Source: Lotus japonicus
Lineage: Eukaryota > Streptophyta > Magnoliopsida > Fabales > Fabaceae
Direction of reading: 5' to 3'
Length of the DNA stretch: 64,000 nucleotides
Assembly (NCBI RefSeq): GCF_012489685.1
Contig: NC_080043.1
Coordinates: 63,419,920-63,483,919 of the forward strand
Position numbers and translations under genes: made by a program. The number at the start of each line of letters is the position of its first letter. Position 1 is the stretch's first letter. The notes below the pieces were generated by a model. It saw nothing but the letters and a program-made list of their open reading frames with translations. It was not told where the DNA came from and did not search any database. Of this stretch, positions 23,908 to 34,439 are shown piece after piece.

Positions 23908-25499
23908 CAAGAAAGGTGAGAAAAATCACAAAAACTCCTCCATTTTCTCTCCAAGGCCGCGAGCTCCATTGAAGGAAGAGGAAGAAGAGCTTTTCTTCAT
24001 TTCTTGCTTGATCGTCGATTAATCAGTTGCTACTTCAAGGTTTCGAGGTATAGTCGCTAATCCTTACCTCTGATCGCTTTTTCCATAGCTTTTCTGTAGA
24101 CTTTTCTGAGCTGATAGTTTTGAGGTTTTTGCAAAACTATCCTGAATATTTCATTTTTGATTCTAAACATCTTCCTTACGTGCCCAAGATCACTTCTGCC
24201 GGATTAGTTTTTTCGTTATGTCGCCGAAATTCCGCCGGAATCAATTTATGCCTCAAATACCCATTTTTGGAGTAAAGCTTCGTCTTTTGGGCTGAAAACT
24301 ATCGCCTTAGCTTAGTGCTTGTAGGATTAGTTGTCATAAACGTTGTTGGTGACGTCCCTGTCAAATTTGCTTTTTGGAATTTCAGTTTTGAAATTCTAAG
24401 TTAAAAATCACGACCAAAATACCCCTGCGACAGTTTTTGATCCGATAATTTTTCCGAGTTTAGAATACCCTTAGTGACGGCTAATGATAGCATAGGAACC
24501 AAGTTTGATCGAAGAAAAATCGAACCCCACAATTACCAATAGTGGCCGAGCACTCTAAGGGGGAGGAGGAAAATTCCTTTTTCGAAAACTTGTCCTTTCG
24601 CGCTAGATTATCGTACCTCGGAGTATGTACTACTTCGTGTAACCTTAGTGAGTATTGATAGCTTAGTTTCCGATAGATTTTGATAGATTTATGTGGTTTT
24701 GCTCTAAAGGTGATTTTGAGGAATTCCCTGAGGAACAAGGCTTTGCTTGTGAGGAAGAGCTAGAAGATCATCCTGGAGAATCTTCAGGTGAGGGCTTCTC
24801 ACTGAATCTCTAGTTAATGCTTAGGGTCGATGCTTTCGACATTGTTTACTGTTTATGCACTTGTTTGTGTTTGATTGGAAAAATGTTTTCTGAGGCTTCG
24901 GCTGACAATGTAGATGATTCATCTACTGAATGTTTTTGAGAGTGAATTTCATGTTAAGTGCTAAGTGGGTATTTAGGATGTGTGATGCATGCCTTATATG
25001 CTAAGTGCTACGTGGTTATTGCTTGATATGTTGATATATGATATGTTGGTTGATTGTGCTGAGTTAATTATGCTTTTGCAATGAAATCTGAGATTCTGAG
25101 TGGTGAGAATAGCGGGCAGGTCATGCCGATTTTATTTTGAGAGTTTTGAGAAAGTTCGATAGGACGAATGAGATTCGGACCTTGTTATGGTGTTTCATGG
25201 ATCGAGACATTCTCTGGTGTCATTTGGGGATTAGGAGATCCTGAGAACTTATAAGATTTGCGATAAGACTAAAAGGATCTTATTTTGTAAAGAAAACTCA
25301 TAAGACATTAAACAACCTCTAAATCTTCAAATAAGGATATTAAACTCGAAAGGAAGCTTAGGATGCAAATCTTAGTTTTTGGAAAACGAGAAGTGTCGTC
25401 GGATCCAAGTGTTGAGGAGATTGGTAAGTTCTGAGTATGTTGATACTCCCTCGCTCGTTGAGCAGTTTGTTTAGCCATCCAAGGGATGAGCCGAGAAGC

Positions 25500-25640
25500 T
25501 TCACTGAGGCATGAGACCTTGTGAATGCGTGATACTCCACTGAGGCGTGAGACCTTGTGGAAAGCATGGATCTTCACTGAGGCGTGAGACCTCGTGAACA
25601 GCATGAAGCTTCAATGAGGCGTGAGACCTTGTGAATGCAG
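25500..25640. repeat. About 37-bp tandem repeats in solo LTR 4, four copies
   Basis: The core TGAGGCGTGAGACCTTGTG (with small variants) recurs four times. The array sits between the landmarks GGATCCAAGTGTTGAG and GTTGTTGGGCTATCC, the same interval that holds a different repeat in gypsy element 1. Confidence 0.9.
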
Positions 25641-27131
25641 GATACTCTTGTGTTGTTGGAGCAGCTGGGTTGTTGGGCTATCCTGGGGATAAGTCCGGGA
25701 AATTGATAGTTTCCGAGTATGTGATACTCTTTGCTCGTTGAGCAGTTTTGACCATCGGATGGAGATGAGTCGGATGATTTGGAGATCATCATGAGTTATG
25801 TGTTGTTGTGAAGAAATGTCTTTTGTCGCAGAATCGACTGTTACCTTAGGGTAAGTTTTTAGAGACATTAATTTAGCTAGAACACATGGCGACGTGTCGA
25901 GTGAGATTCAGAGACGTTGTTTGACTAATCATCCTGCATTCATGCAACATTAATGAGGTATTAACACAGGACGTACTCTGGACCTCGTCGGTTTCCAAAA
26001 TGGTCATAAGACCCGGAATGTCGTGTAAGAGCGTTTGTAGACGACTCTTGTAGCAGACCGAAATGGCAGACCTACGGGTTTACTGCTGATCTGACTACCT
26101 TTGTGTGGTGTAAGAGGCACGCGGGCCGAAATGGTCCCACCGTGGCTGGTGTTAGGGCTGATCCGTTTGATGTCCATCCGTTTCCGGAATGCATGTGGTT
26201 AACTGGGTTAACCGTCATTTGCATATCATGCAACATGCATACTAATTTAGTTGTTGAGTGTGATTGTTACTTGTTAATCCAATTTGGAACATGTTAAGTG
26301 ATATTATTGTCGTTTATGTTATTATGGAATATGCAACCCTAGGATGTTATCCCTAGCTATAAGCCTAAGTGGCTATTCTATTATCTGTATCTATCGATGC
26401 TATTATTTACGTAATTCTTTGGAGTTGACCCTCGCGTCTTCTGTGTGTGCTTTGGCGGACAAACGCCCTTTGTCAGATGTCTTTGGCGGGCTGGTTCACG
26501 ATGGTTCACCCTTCGGGGGAAACTTGGGATTGAGATGCTGGAACAGGAGCGCATCGCGGTAGCGAGAGGAGGACGGATGGTGAACATAGACTAGGTCGTT
26601 CTGGATTCAGATTCGGACGACGATCATGCTAGCATGTAGGTTTTAGTGCTGGTGTGAGCTCCTCGAGATGGGATTAGTGTAGGAGTAGAGTCTTAGCTCT
26701 GAACATCATTTGTTTTCTTTGGGGACAGGGTAGTTTTCCCACCTATAGCTTTTTGTGTGGTTTCTTTACGGGAATCACAGAGAGTTGGTTGGACTTAGGA
26801 GGTCTTGTTTTAGGCCGATGGGCCAGCTTATTCTCATTTTTGAGGGATAGTGCTGCGAACACTTGACCTTTCTTTTGGTTTGTACATTTTGCCTACGGGC
26901 GCTACTTTTCTTACTTCCCGTCACTGGAGGTTTACTCGTGATGTGGTTAGCTACTTACAGCGGGGGCTGTAATTATTATTGTATATTAGTTTCTGCTTAT
27001 CCTTCGCATTAGAGTTTTATTTCTTTCAGTCTTGTTTATATTATCGACGAAAAAAAATAATTCACGTTTTTCCGCATTAAGTTTATTTGGTTACTAAAGT
27101 GACGCCACCGAAATCGGGGTGTTACACTTGT

Positions 27132-27721
27132 GCAAGATATCAAGCTGCTCCAAAGACCAGTCATTTCTTACAAGTGAAAAGAATCATTAAGTACATAAAT
27201 GGTACTTGTGACTATGGGATTCTTTATACAAATGATACTAACTCTTCTCTTGTAGGGTATTCTGATGCAGATTGGGCAGGGAGTGCTGATGATAGAAAGA
27301 GTACATATGGAGGGTGTTTCTTCTTTGGAAACAACTTAATCTCTTGGTTTAGCAAGAAGCAAAACTGCGTGTCTTTATCCACAGCTGAAGCTGAATATAT
27401 AGCTGCTGGAAGAGTTGTACTCAACTTATTTGGATGAAGCAGATGCTCAAGGAATATGAAGTTGAGCAAGATGTCATGACATTGTACTGTGACAATTTGA
27501 GTGCTATCAATATTGCCAAGAACCCTATTCAACATAGCAGAACCAAACACATAGATATCAGACATCACTTCATCAGGGAATTAGTGGAGGATAAAATTGT
27601 TACTTTGGAACATGTCCCCACAGAGAGACAATTGGCTGACATCTTCACCAAACCCTTACATGCTGCTACATTTGACAAATTAAGAGGAAATCTTGGGATT
27701 TGCCTCTTCGAAGAAGCATAG
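27132..27721 (+). pseudogene. Reverse transcriptase end and RNase H (Sirevirus copy 2), one frameshift
   Basis: The frame picks up exactly where solo LTR 4 broke it. It includes 'GYSDADWAGSADDRKST' and 'SLSTAEAEYIAA', the RNase H catalytic Asp/Glu region (about 27255-27405). A one-base loss near 27410 puts the tail in another frame ('YCDNLSAINIAKNP', 'HIDIRHHFIRE', 'QLADIFTKPL'), which ends at the UAG at 27719-27721. RNase H removes the RNA strand during reverse transcription. The stop is followed by CAATTA, a leaky context described separately. Confidence 0.9.
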
Positions 27722-27727
27722 CAATTA
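27719..27727 (+). promoter_or_regulatory. Leaky stop UAG-CAA-UUA between pol and the envelope-like frame
   Basis: The pol stop is TAG followed at once by CAATTA, which fits the CARYYA readthrough motif of tobacco mosaic virus. The downstream frame is open for 75 codons to the ATG at 27947 and on to 28474, in phase with RNase H. For soybean SIRE1 the same arrangement (pol and env-like in one frame, a single UAG, CARYYA) was shown by Havecker and Voytas to allow a few per cent readthrough. Transfer of that function to this copy is inference from sequence identity of the motif. Confidence 0.85.
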
Positions 27728-29184
27728 AAGCCCCTTTTCTGTCTAACGACTAGTTTCCTCGTAACTACCATTAACTTTCGTTGTGACATCATTGCTTCCT
27801 TCTCACTCAACTGCTATATAATCATCACCAATGGCTTCATCAAAATCTCACCACAAGTTGCCAATCTTGCTCTAACAATCTCTGGTTCTCATCACTTACA
27901 TTTCTTTCAATTTCTTGTATTTGTCCTTTTGCTTTACCAGTTCATCATGTCTTCAAGCAAGAAAGAGTCTGTGAAAGGAAAGATAGAGAGAACTACTGGT
28001 GGTGCTAGGGTTATGGGTTTGCACACAAGTTCTTCCACTCAATCCAAGAAGAACTCAAGAACTCCTTCCAAGAAGCACTACAAGTCTCGTGCAACCCCAA
28101 TGCAAAACCCTAAAGCCCCTGTGCCTGAGGATGTTTCCAACACTTCTGTCTCTGCAAATGATGAAGACGATGTCGCGACATTGTCTGATAAGCCTGCCAA
28201 GGAAGTTTCACTCTCAAATGATTCGTCCTCTTCATCCAAGAGTTCTGATTCCAAGGCTGCAAACTCAACGGATGTTCTGTCAGTGGAGTTGATGAAGACC
28301 CCTCCCATTGTTCATGATGACTCTGATGATGAAGATTCAGAGGTTGTGCCTCTGGCGAGTGTTGCTGCCAGAATGCTTAAACGAAGAAGAGCATCTGTTG
28401 AAGAAACCCCTGTTGTTCAGAAGAAGATAATCAAGATCACTACTGGGTCTTCAAAATCAGGGGCAAGTGTGTGAATTTCTCTCCTGCTATCATCAACCAA
28501 ACTCTTGAAAGAAGTGTGGTTGAATTTGTTGAAGAAGAACTTTCTCTGGATACAGTTGCTGAGGAATTGACTGCTGGAAGAGTAAAGAAGTGGCCTGCTA
28601 AGAAGCTTCTGTCAACTGGGGTTCTGAGTGTGAAGTATGCTATTTTGAATAGGATTGGAGTAGTGAATTGGGTTCCCTCTAACCATACTTCTGCTGTTTC
28701 TGCTATGCTTACCAAGCTTATCTATCGCATTGGGACTGAAATTGCTTATGACTTTGGCAACTTTGTGTTTTCCCAAACCTTGAAGCATGCAGAAACATGT
28801 GCTGTGAAACTCCCCATCTCTTTTCCTTCTTTACTAACTGCTATCATTCTGAAACAGCATCCTAATATCCTCACTGTTGATGATGTTCCTGTGCCCAAAG
28901 GCCCTCCCATCACTTTGGACCAACGGTTGTTCCTGGACCCTCATGTCCTGGACATTGATCTGCCATCCAGTAGGACATCTGTTCCTGCCTCTATGTCTGC
29001 CTCAGGAACTCACAGTGTCATTGCTAAACTTGAGGCCATTTCCAAGGAACTTCAAGAGACCATCAGGATTGCTGCTGCTAGGAAACTAAAGGTGGATGCT
29101 TTCATCCAAACTCTCAAGGGGGAAGCTGGTCAAGAGGGTGAGCAGGAAGGATCTGCAGAAAACTCCTCTTCTTCTGATGATTAG
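27722..29184 (+). pseudogene. Envelope-like gene of Sirevirus copy 2 (linker plus ORF, one frameshift)
   Basis: The frame opens directly after the leaky UAG. The 75-codon linker ends with a hydrophobic run (HFFQFLVFVLLLYQF, about 27898-27942) that could span a membrane or act as a signal when read through. From the ATG at 27947 the protein is Ser/Lys-rich with an acidic patch and basic KRRR. A one-base shift at about 28468-28474 ends this frame, and homology continues in another frame from 28475 to 29184 ('NFSPAIINQTL', 'GVVNWVPSNH'). The end is acidic/Ser-rich. This resembles the 'envelope-like' proteins of SIRE1-type elements; a role in cell entry has never been shown for them and none is implied here. 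The frameshift makes this copy non-functional. Confidence 0.75.
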
Positions 29185-29655
29185 TGTATGTCCTAGTCTG
29201 AGTACTAGTTGACTTTTATTTGGCTGTGCTTACATTCTTTCCACCTTTGCCAAATTTGTGCTAAAAAGGGGGAGTAGTAGAAGTGTGTTGTTTCATTCTG
29301 TGTTGTAGTGTTTTTTTTTGAAGACTTGGTATTCTGGTTATGTTCTGTAATAAGTATGAAGCTTTGTGAAGACAAGTTCAGAAGATCTTCTATGTTCAAG
29401 TGCTTCAAGCTAGCTTCTGTTCAAGTGTTACCAAGTGTGGTTGTTTTAGTTTGTACTGCTATGCATATGGTTTCTATATACTTTAGGCAGTGTTTATTTG
29501 GATGCATCTTTTGAGGGGGAGTTCCTCCATGTTTTGGCTGTTGTGGATGCATTGGTTTCAGGGGGAGTATTTCTGCTGCTGACTCTGATGATGTTGTTTT
29601 TTTCCCTCTTTGGTAGTGAAGTTGTTTTTAGACAAAATTTGACAAAGGGGGAGAT
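29185..29655 (+). other. 3' spacer of Sirevirus copy 2 with four polypurine tracts
   Basis: There is no gene here. Four GGGGGAG tracts are seen: AAAAAGGGGGAG at 29263-29274, GAGGGGGAG at 29513-29521, CAGGGGGAG at 29559-29567 and AAAGGGGGAGAT ending at the 3' LTR (29643-29655). The last is the primer for plus-strand DNA synthesis; repeated polypurine tracts are a reported Sirevirus feature. Confidence 0.8.
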
Positions 29656-30530
29656 TGTTGTTCCTTTGTTGTCATCAATTTTGTTAAAAAAAACCTGATG
29701 TCCTAGCCGATGTTGTGACATCTGCCTTGGTGAAGGCCAGGACATCCGCCCCTGCTGGCATGCAAGTGGGTCCCTTATGGTTATGCTTTATGGTATGTTC
29801 TGTGCTTACTTGAAGGTCAAGTAACTGATTGTTGGGAGCCAGTTGCGGGTTGTTTTTGTTGGAGCAAATCTGTGATTAAAAAGATTTGTTTCTATTTTAT
29901 TTGTTGATCACTCATATCAGATCTTGGAAGATTCTCTACTGATATGAGTTAGATCAAAGTGTTCTTCAGCCCAAATAAACCCTAGCCGCCTCTGCTGAAG
30001 TATATATAGACAAAGACCTGAAGCTTGAAGTGATCGAGAGAATTACCTTGAAGATCAAGTGTTCTTAAGAGTGTAAGTTGTTCTTTGTCTTTGTTAGTTG
30101 TGAACTAGTCTTGCTCACTGATTCTATAAAGTGAGACTGTGTTATGTGTTGTGTTTGAGTGTCAAACAAACCATGTGTTATTGTTGTTACCAATCACTGT
30201 GGCAGTGATTGAGGAAAAGTGAGAGGGGCTCTCATACTTAGGCTGTGGTTCTAAGTAGAATACCACTGGGTAGATTAGGTTAAGAACAATGAACTTGATG
30301 TGTTCATTTGTGTCTGTAATACCTAGTTCTTGAGATAGTGGATTCCTTTTCATTGGGCAAAAGCTAACCAGACGTAGGTGTAGTTTCACCGAACTGGGTT
30401 AACAACTTTCTGTGTCTTGTTTCTTTTTTAGTTGTTTGTTTTTTGTGTTCATGCTTTTCAATCGTATGATGTTCTAATCGATTGTCCCAGCATCGTGCAG
30501 GACATTTGTTCTAAGGGATCTAGAATTTCA
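29656..30530 (+). mobile_element. 3' LTR of Sirevirus copy 2 (875 bp)
   Basis: The LTR starts TGTTGTTCC right after the polypurine tract and ends TAGAATTTCA. The TATA box is at 30001-30009. It is complete, unlike the 5' LTR. The next bases (GGTTT) do not match the AGAAT before the 5' LTR. Confidence 0.9.
30001..30009 (+). promoter_or_regulatory. TATA box of the Sirevirus copy 2 3' LTR
   Basis: TATATATAG is preceded by CTGCTGAAG and identical to the box at 11147-11155. Confidence 0.6.
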
Positions 30531-31440
30531 GGTTTGTCTATATTTTAGCTAAGTGTTTCTATGGCAAGATGTGGGACACGATGTTGTAACATCATGGATG
30601 ACACAAATGTCCCTGTGGGTCTGCTGTGTGAGATTAAGTGTTGTATCTCTGAAGCATTGGATTGATCAAGTGTTTTAACATGCTAGGGTTCGTTATAAGG
30701 CTTCTGCGCGCTGCTTAATGTTTTTATTAAGTGTGATCAAATCAACTCCATCATATTTGATCTAACGGTTGTTTGTGGAGGGTTTATCTTTTGGTCAAAT
30801 CTTAATAATAAGAGATTTGTTGCTGGTTTAAAAAGATAGACTTCCTATTTGTGTTATGGACTTTTTGTTGCTCAAGCCCATTGAAGACAAGACCTGAGGA
30901 ACTACTATATGTAAAGACCAAAACCTAACTGATAGGTTACGAGTTTCAGCAGAGAAGATATTAGGGTTTTCTTGTGAGTTCATACTGTGTTCTTGTGTAA
31001 CTGTTTTAGCAGCTTTCATTGAATCTTGTTTGGCTGAGAGTAGTTTGTGTGATTGTTTGATCGTGTGATATGATCTGTCTTTACCCTGTTTGTAAGGGAT
31101 CAATCACTGGGGCAGTGGTTGTGGGAGAAAGTGAGAGGTGCTCTCATACTTAGGGGGAGGACTAAGTAATAAGACACTACAGAAATAGGGAAAGGGGCTG
31201 TGGATATGGGCTATTCATCTAAGTCCTTGTGCACTTGATTATCTGATATAGTGGATTATCTTTCTCGGGCTGAAGCCCTCCAGACGCAGGTGATTTTGCA
31301 CCGAACTGTGTTAACAATCCTATCTGTTCTGTTGCTGTTATTTTTACATTCTGTCAAAATTGTTTTCTGATTGTAATATGTTATACAAGATGTCATAGAC
31401 ATCGTGTAAGACATATGTCCTTACGTGTACCAGAATTTCA
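30531..31440 (+). mobile_element. Sirevirus-like LTR fragment of another subfamily
   Basis: The segment shares landmarks with the Sirevirus LTRs in the same order: 'GTGAGAGG..CTCTCATACTTAGG' (about 31129-31154), 'CCAGACG.AGGTG' with 'GTTTTGCACCGAACTG'-like sequence (about 31271-31306), a 'CATCGTG..GACAT' near 31400, and the end CAGAATTTCA (31440). The body is otherwise diverged. Its 5' start is not evident; it abuts the copy 2 LTR with no target duplication, and the following bases are a microsatellite. It is probably a truncated or recombined LTR. Confidence 0.6.
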
Positions 31441-31457
31441 ATTATTATTATTATTAA

Positions 31458-31518
<61 letters not shown>
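31441..31518. repeat. ATT microsatellite
   Basis: About 26 ATT/TTA units with one interruption (AAT near 31456). The array begins exactly at the end of the LTR fragment, and encodes a poly-Asn run on the minus strand that is not a gene. Confidence 0.95.
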
Positions 31519-31519
<1 letters not shown>

Positions 31520-32140
31520 GAAGATGACGATGAGGTGCATTGTTGAGTGAGAAATATGGATAAAATGAGAAGAATTTGAATGAAAGATTTATTAAAGCAT
31601 AAAATTATAATATTTCCATACTCCTTGATCACTTAAATTGGCTCAAAGTGATCTTAATAAATATTTTATAATTTCATTAAGCTTCTTATATTATTTAGGA
31701 TGATAATTTATCATTCTCAAAGTTTATTTTTAACTCTAGCTGTTAAATCCTACACTACCTAAATCAACTTGTACCAACTTTTACTCTTTAATATGCTATG
31801 TGATAAAGCCACAATCTCTGAAAGTGATGAATAATCACTCTTCAACTCTCTCCCTCTCCCACGTAACTCTCTCTTCCTTTCTCATATTCTCACCATCATC
31901 CAACACACACACAAGGGAGGGCAGAACCGCATGCTATACCCATTCAGAACCGCTTTGATGTTGCAATGGAAGAAGAAAACTTAGGTCTCTACCTCTGCAC
32001 CGGTGCCAGGACCAGTCGTCGCCAGCTCTTGCTCTTACCGTAGGGCTGTGATGAGTCTTAGCTATTATGAAAGCCATCTTTCCTCTGCAATTGCTGCTTG
32101 TTTTGGGAGTAATTTGTCTTGGGTGAAAGGTAAGTCTACG
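31519..32140. other. AT-rich stretch without recognisable genes
   Basis: I see no open frame, RNA gene or repeat family in this part. It is A+T rich to about 31800, then becomes C+T rich (CTCTCTCCCTCTCC near 31845). A short direct repeat CAGAACCGC occurs at about 31922 and 31946. It may be the LINE target or an undetected 5' portion of the LINE. Confidence 0.5.
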
Positions 32141-32152
32141 GAGGCTAATTTC

Positions 32153-32830
32153 TCCTTCAATGCTAGAGGTGTAGGGGATAGTGCGAAGCGGCGCGCTACT
32201 AGGGAGGTAATTCTTCAGCATCATAACGAAGCTTCAGAATATTGATAGAAGGATTTTCACTCAATTGTGGGGTGATTCGATTTTGATTGGAGGGTTGTAC
32301 CGGCAATAAATAGAGGGGGAAGCTTGTTGTGCTTGTGAATCCTAGTCTTTTTGCACTGGACGAGTATGTGTTTGGTGCAGGCTTTCTGGGTCTAATCGGT
32401 ACATAGGGAGGTTCGACCGAAAAATGCGTGATTGTGAACATTTACTTGCCCTGTGACTTGGTGGGTAAGAGATCTCTTTGGGATGTTATCCGTGATTGGA
32501 GGGGGAGGTGCCCGATTGCTGCTTTGTGCTTGGCGGGTGATTTAACGCAGTCCGGTCGGAGGATGAAAGAAGAGGTGCGGCGGGGGTGAGTAGTACACAA
32601 AGAAGAGAAATGCAGGAGTTTAACTCGTTTATTGCAGGCTTGGAGTTGCAGGATCTGCCCCTGGCAAGGAGGAGGTTTACTTGGCGTCGACCCAATAATT
32701 TAGCTTAGAGCAGGATTTACAGGTTCTTGGTCACAAATCAATGGTGTTTGACTTGGCCTAACTGCTCACAACTGGCGCTTAATAGAAATGTATCTAACCA
32801 TTGTCCAATCTTGCTGAGGTAGTTATTCCA
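32153..32830 (+). pseudogene. LINE endonuclease remnant
   Basis: 'SFNARGVGDSAKRR' at about 32153-32194 matches the start of plant LINE endonucleases (S-W/F-N-x-R-G-L-G). The C-terminal part reads 'MQEFNSFIAGLELQDL', 'RRFTWRRPNN' and 'VSNHCPILL' (about 32610-32820), with the last corresponding to the S-D-H-x-P motif in which the Asp is changed to Asn. Several stops lie between. The enzyme would nick target DNA; here it is dead. Confidence 0.75.
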
Positions 32831-32839
32831 GGATTGGGG

Positions 32840-33960
32840 ACATTTTGTTCATAAGTTCTGGCATGTGGTGGAGGGGGATTTTTGTAAGTTGGTAAATGAG
32901 TTTTGGCGTCGTGGTGCTTGGCCTAAAGGGAGCAACGCTTCTTTCATCGTCTTAATTCCAATGGTGAGCTCTCCACAAAGTCCGACTGATTTTAAGCCCA
33001 TATCTCTTATTGGTTGCATGTACAAGGTGGTCTCTAAACTCCTTGCAACTAGATTGAAAGCTGTCTTGGGTAATATAATTGATGAGAGGCAATTTGCATT
33101 TATTGGGGGTAGGAACATGCTTGATAGTGTTGTGGTAGTGAATGAGGTGGTTCACGAGGCCAAGTCTAAGAAGCGGCCAACAATTATTTTCAAGGTTGAT
33201 TACGAGAAGGCCTGTGATTCAGTTCTTTGGGATTTCTTGGAGTATATGATGCGTAGGATGCGGTTTAGTGAGAAGTGGATTAGTTGGATTTTGAGCTGCA
33301 TTAGATCAGCCTTTGTTTCTGTTTTGGTGAATGGCAGCTCTTGCGCGGAATTTCATATGGAGAAGGGTCATCGGCAAGGTGACCGACCCTCTTGCTTCGT
33401 TTATGTTCCTTATTGTTGCTGAAAAGTTGAATGGGCTCTTTCTCAACGTCCTGAAGCTGGAAAATTTCAGGGGTTTCATGATCGGGTCGCAGGATGGGGT
33501 AGAGATCTCTTTGCTTCAGTTTGCCGATGATACATTATTTATTGGGGAGGCTACTGTTCAGAACCTGGTGGTGTTGAAATGTATATTACGGTGCTTTGAG
33601 TTATGTTCGGGGTTGAAAGTGAATTTCCACAAAAGCAAACTGGCCGCAGTTCCTGTGGAACCAGGTGTCTCACAATAGTTTGCTTCATTCCTAAATTGCA
33701 AGGTAGGTTTTCCATTTACTTATTTGGGTATCCTAGTAGGTGGTCGTCCAAGCAGCAAGAATATGTGGGAATCGGTTATAATAAGATTAGGTCCAGATTG
33801 GCACCTTGGAGACAAAAGATGATCTCTTTTAGTGGGCGGTTGTGCCACATTAAGAGTGTCTTGTCCTCGCTGCCCTTATTCCTTTTGTCTTTCTTTAAGA
33901 AGTCGGTGGGTGTTGTGAAGATTTGTAAAGGTCTGATGAGAAGGTTCTTATGAGGTGCTG
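32840..33960 (+). pseudogene. LINE reverse transcriptase remnant
   Basis: The frame from 32865 shows 'ASFIVLIP', 'DFKPISLIGCMYKVVSKLLA', 'DERQFAFIGGRNMLDSV' and 'IIFKVDYEKACDSVLWDFL' (first catalytic Asp). A shift near 33360 moves to another frame that carries the FADDTLF box (about 33519-33540) and 'ELCSGLKVNFHKSK'. A stop near 33676 and another shift lead into the thumb region. The motif set is that of the plant L1 clade. The shifts and stops rule out a working enzyme. Confidence 0.85.
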
Positions 33961-34439
33961 GTGATGATATGAGGAAAATATCTTAGGTCAAGTCGTCGGA
34001 GGTTTGCAAATCAAAAGATGAGGGTGGGTTGGGTGTCAAAGATCTTGCAATCTTTAATAAGGCACTCTTGGGCAAGTGGCTGTGGCGATTGAGGGGGGAT
34101 TCTAATTCTCTTCGGTGTCATGTTGTGATGGCTAAATATAGTGATGGGGGTTGTACAAATGTCTCCTCTTGGTAGAGGGATGTGCATGTATCAGGTGATG
34201 AGGAGGGTGTGTATAAGGTTCTGTGGTCTGGAAATCATACAAAGTTCTGGATGGAAAACTGGTATGGTGCGGGGATTCTGAGGGAGAAATATTTTATGTT
34301 GCATAACTTGTCGAAGTTGAAGTGAGCTAGTGTTAGTGAGTGTGGGGTTTGGAGCCAGGGTGTTTGGAATTGGGATTTCTGCTGGCGGAGACCGCTTGCG
34401 GGTAGGGAATTGGATTGGCTACAAGCCTAAGCCTGGACA

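Larger units (their letters stand above)
23193..27126 (+). mobile_element. Solo LTR 4 of the long-LTR gypsy family, inserted in Sirevirus copy 2 reverse transcriptase
   Basis: The insertion is 3934 bp, starts TGTAAGACCC and ends GGGGTGTTACA, with target duplication CTTGT (23188-23192 and 27127-27131). It keeps the 77-codon U3 frame (23434-23667) and a TATA box at 23899-23907. It is closely similar to solo LTR 2 over most of its length, but carries an extra stretch with four GAGGCGTGAGACCTTGTG repeats at 25500-25640 between segments that are adjacent in other copies. It is in the same orientation as its host. Confidence 0.9.
10800..30530 (+). mobile_element. Sirevirus-type Ty1/copia element, copy 2, with three nested solo LTRs
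   Basis: The order on the plus strand is 5' LTR (10800-11550), primer site, gag, protease, integrase, reverse transcriptase, RNase H (ends 27721), envelope-like frame (to 29184), a spacer with four polypurine tracts, and 3' LTR (29656-30530). Without the three solo LTRs (12785-16495, 17291-20894, 23193-27126) the element would be about 8.5 kb. UAG-CAA-UUA between pol and the envelope-like frame and the repeated polypurine tracts are known marks of SIRE1-like Sireviruses. The two LTRs differ at about 15 sites by hand count (about 2%), plus a 127-bp deletion in the 5' LTR. Left flank AGAAT and right flank GGTTT do not match, so one border is rearranged. Confidence 0.9.

Noticed and set aside
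29205..29408. Antisense frame in the copy 2 spacer, as a counterpart of the copy B antisense gene
   Set aside because: It is short, low in complexity, lacks TATA and start context, and shows no resemblance to the 52277-52669 protein.
31438..31632. Poly-Asn frame on the minus strand
   Set aside because: It is the ATT microsatellite read as AAT/AAC-type codons.
32003..32152. Start of the LINE ORF at the ATG at 32003
   Set aside because: The first 50 residues do not resemble LINE proteins; recognisable endonuclease begins at about 32153, so the true start is unknown.
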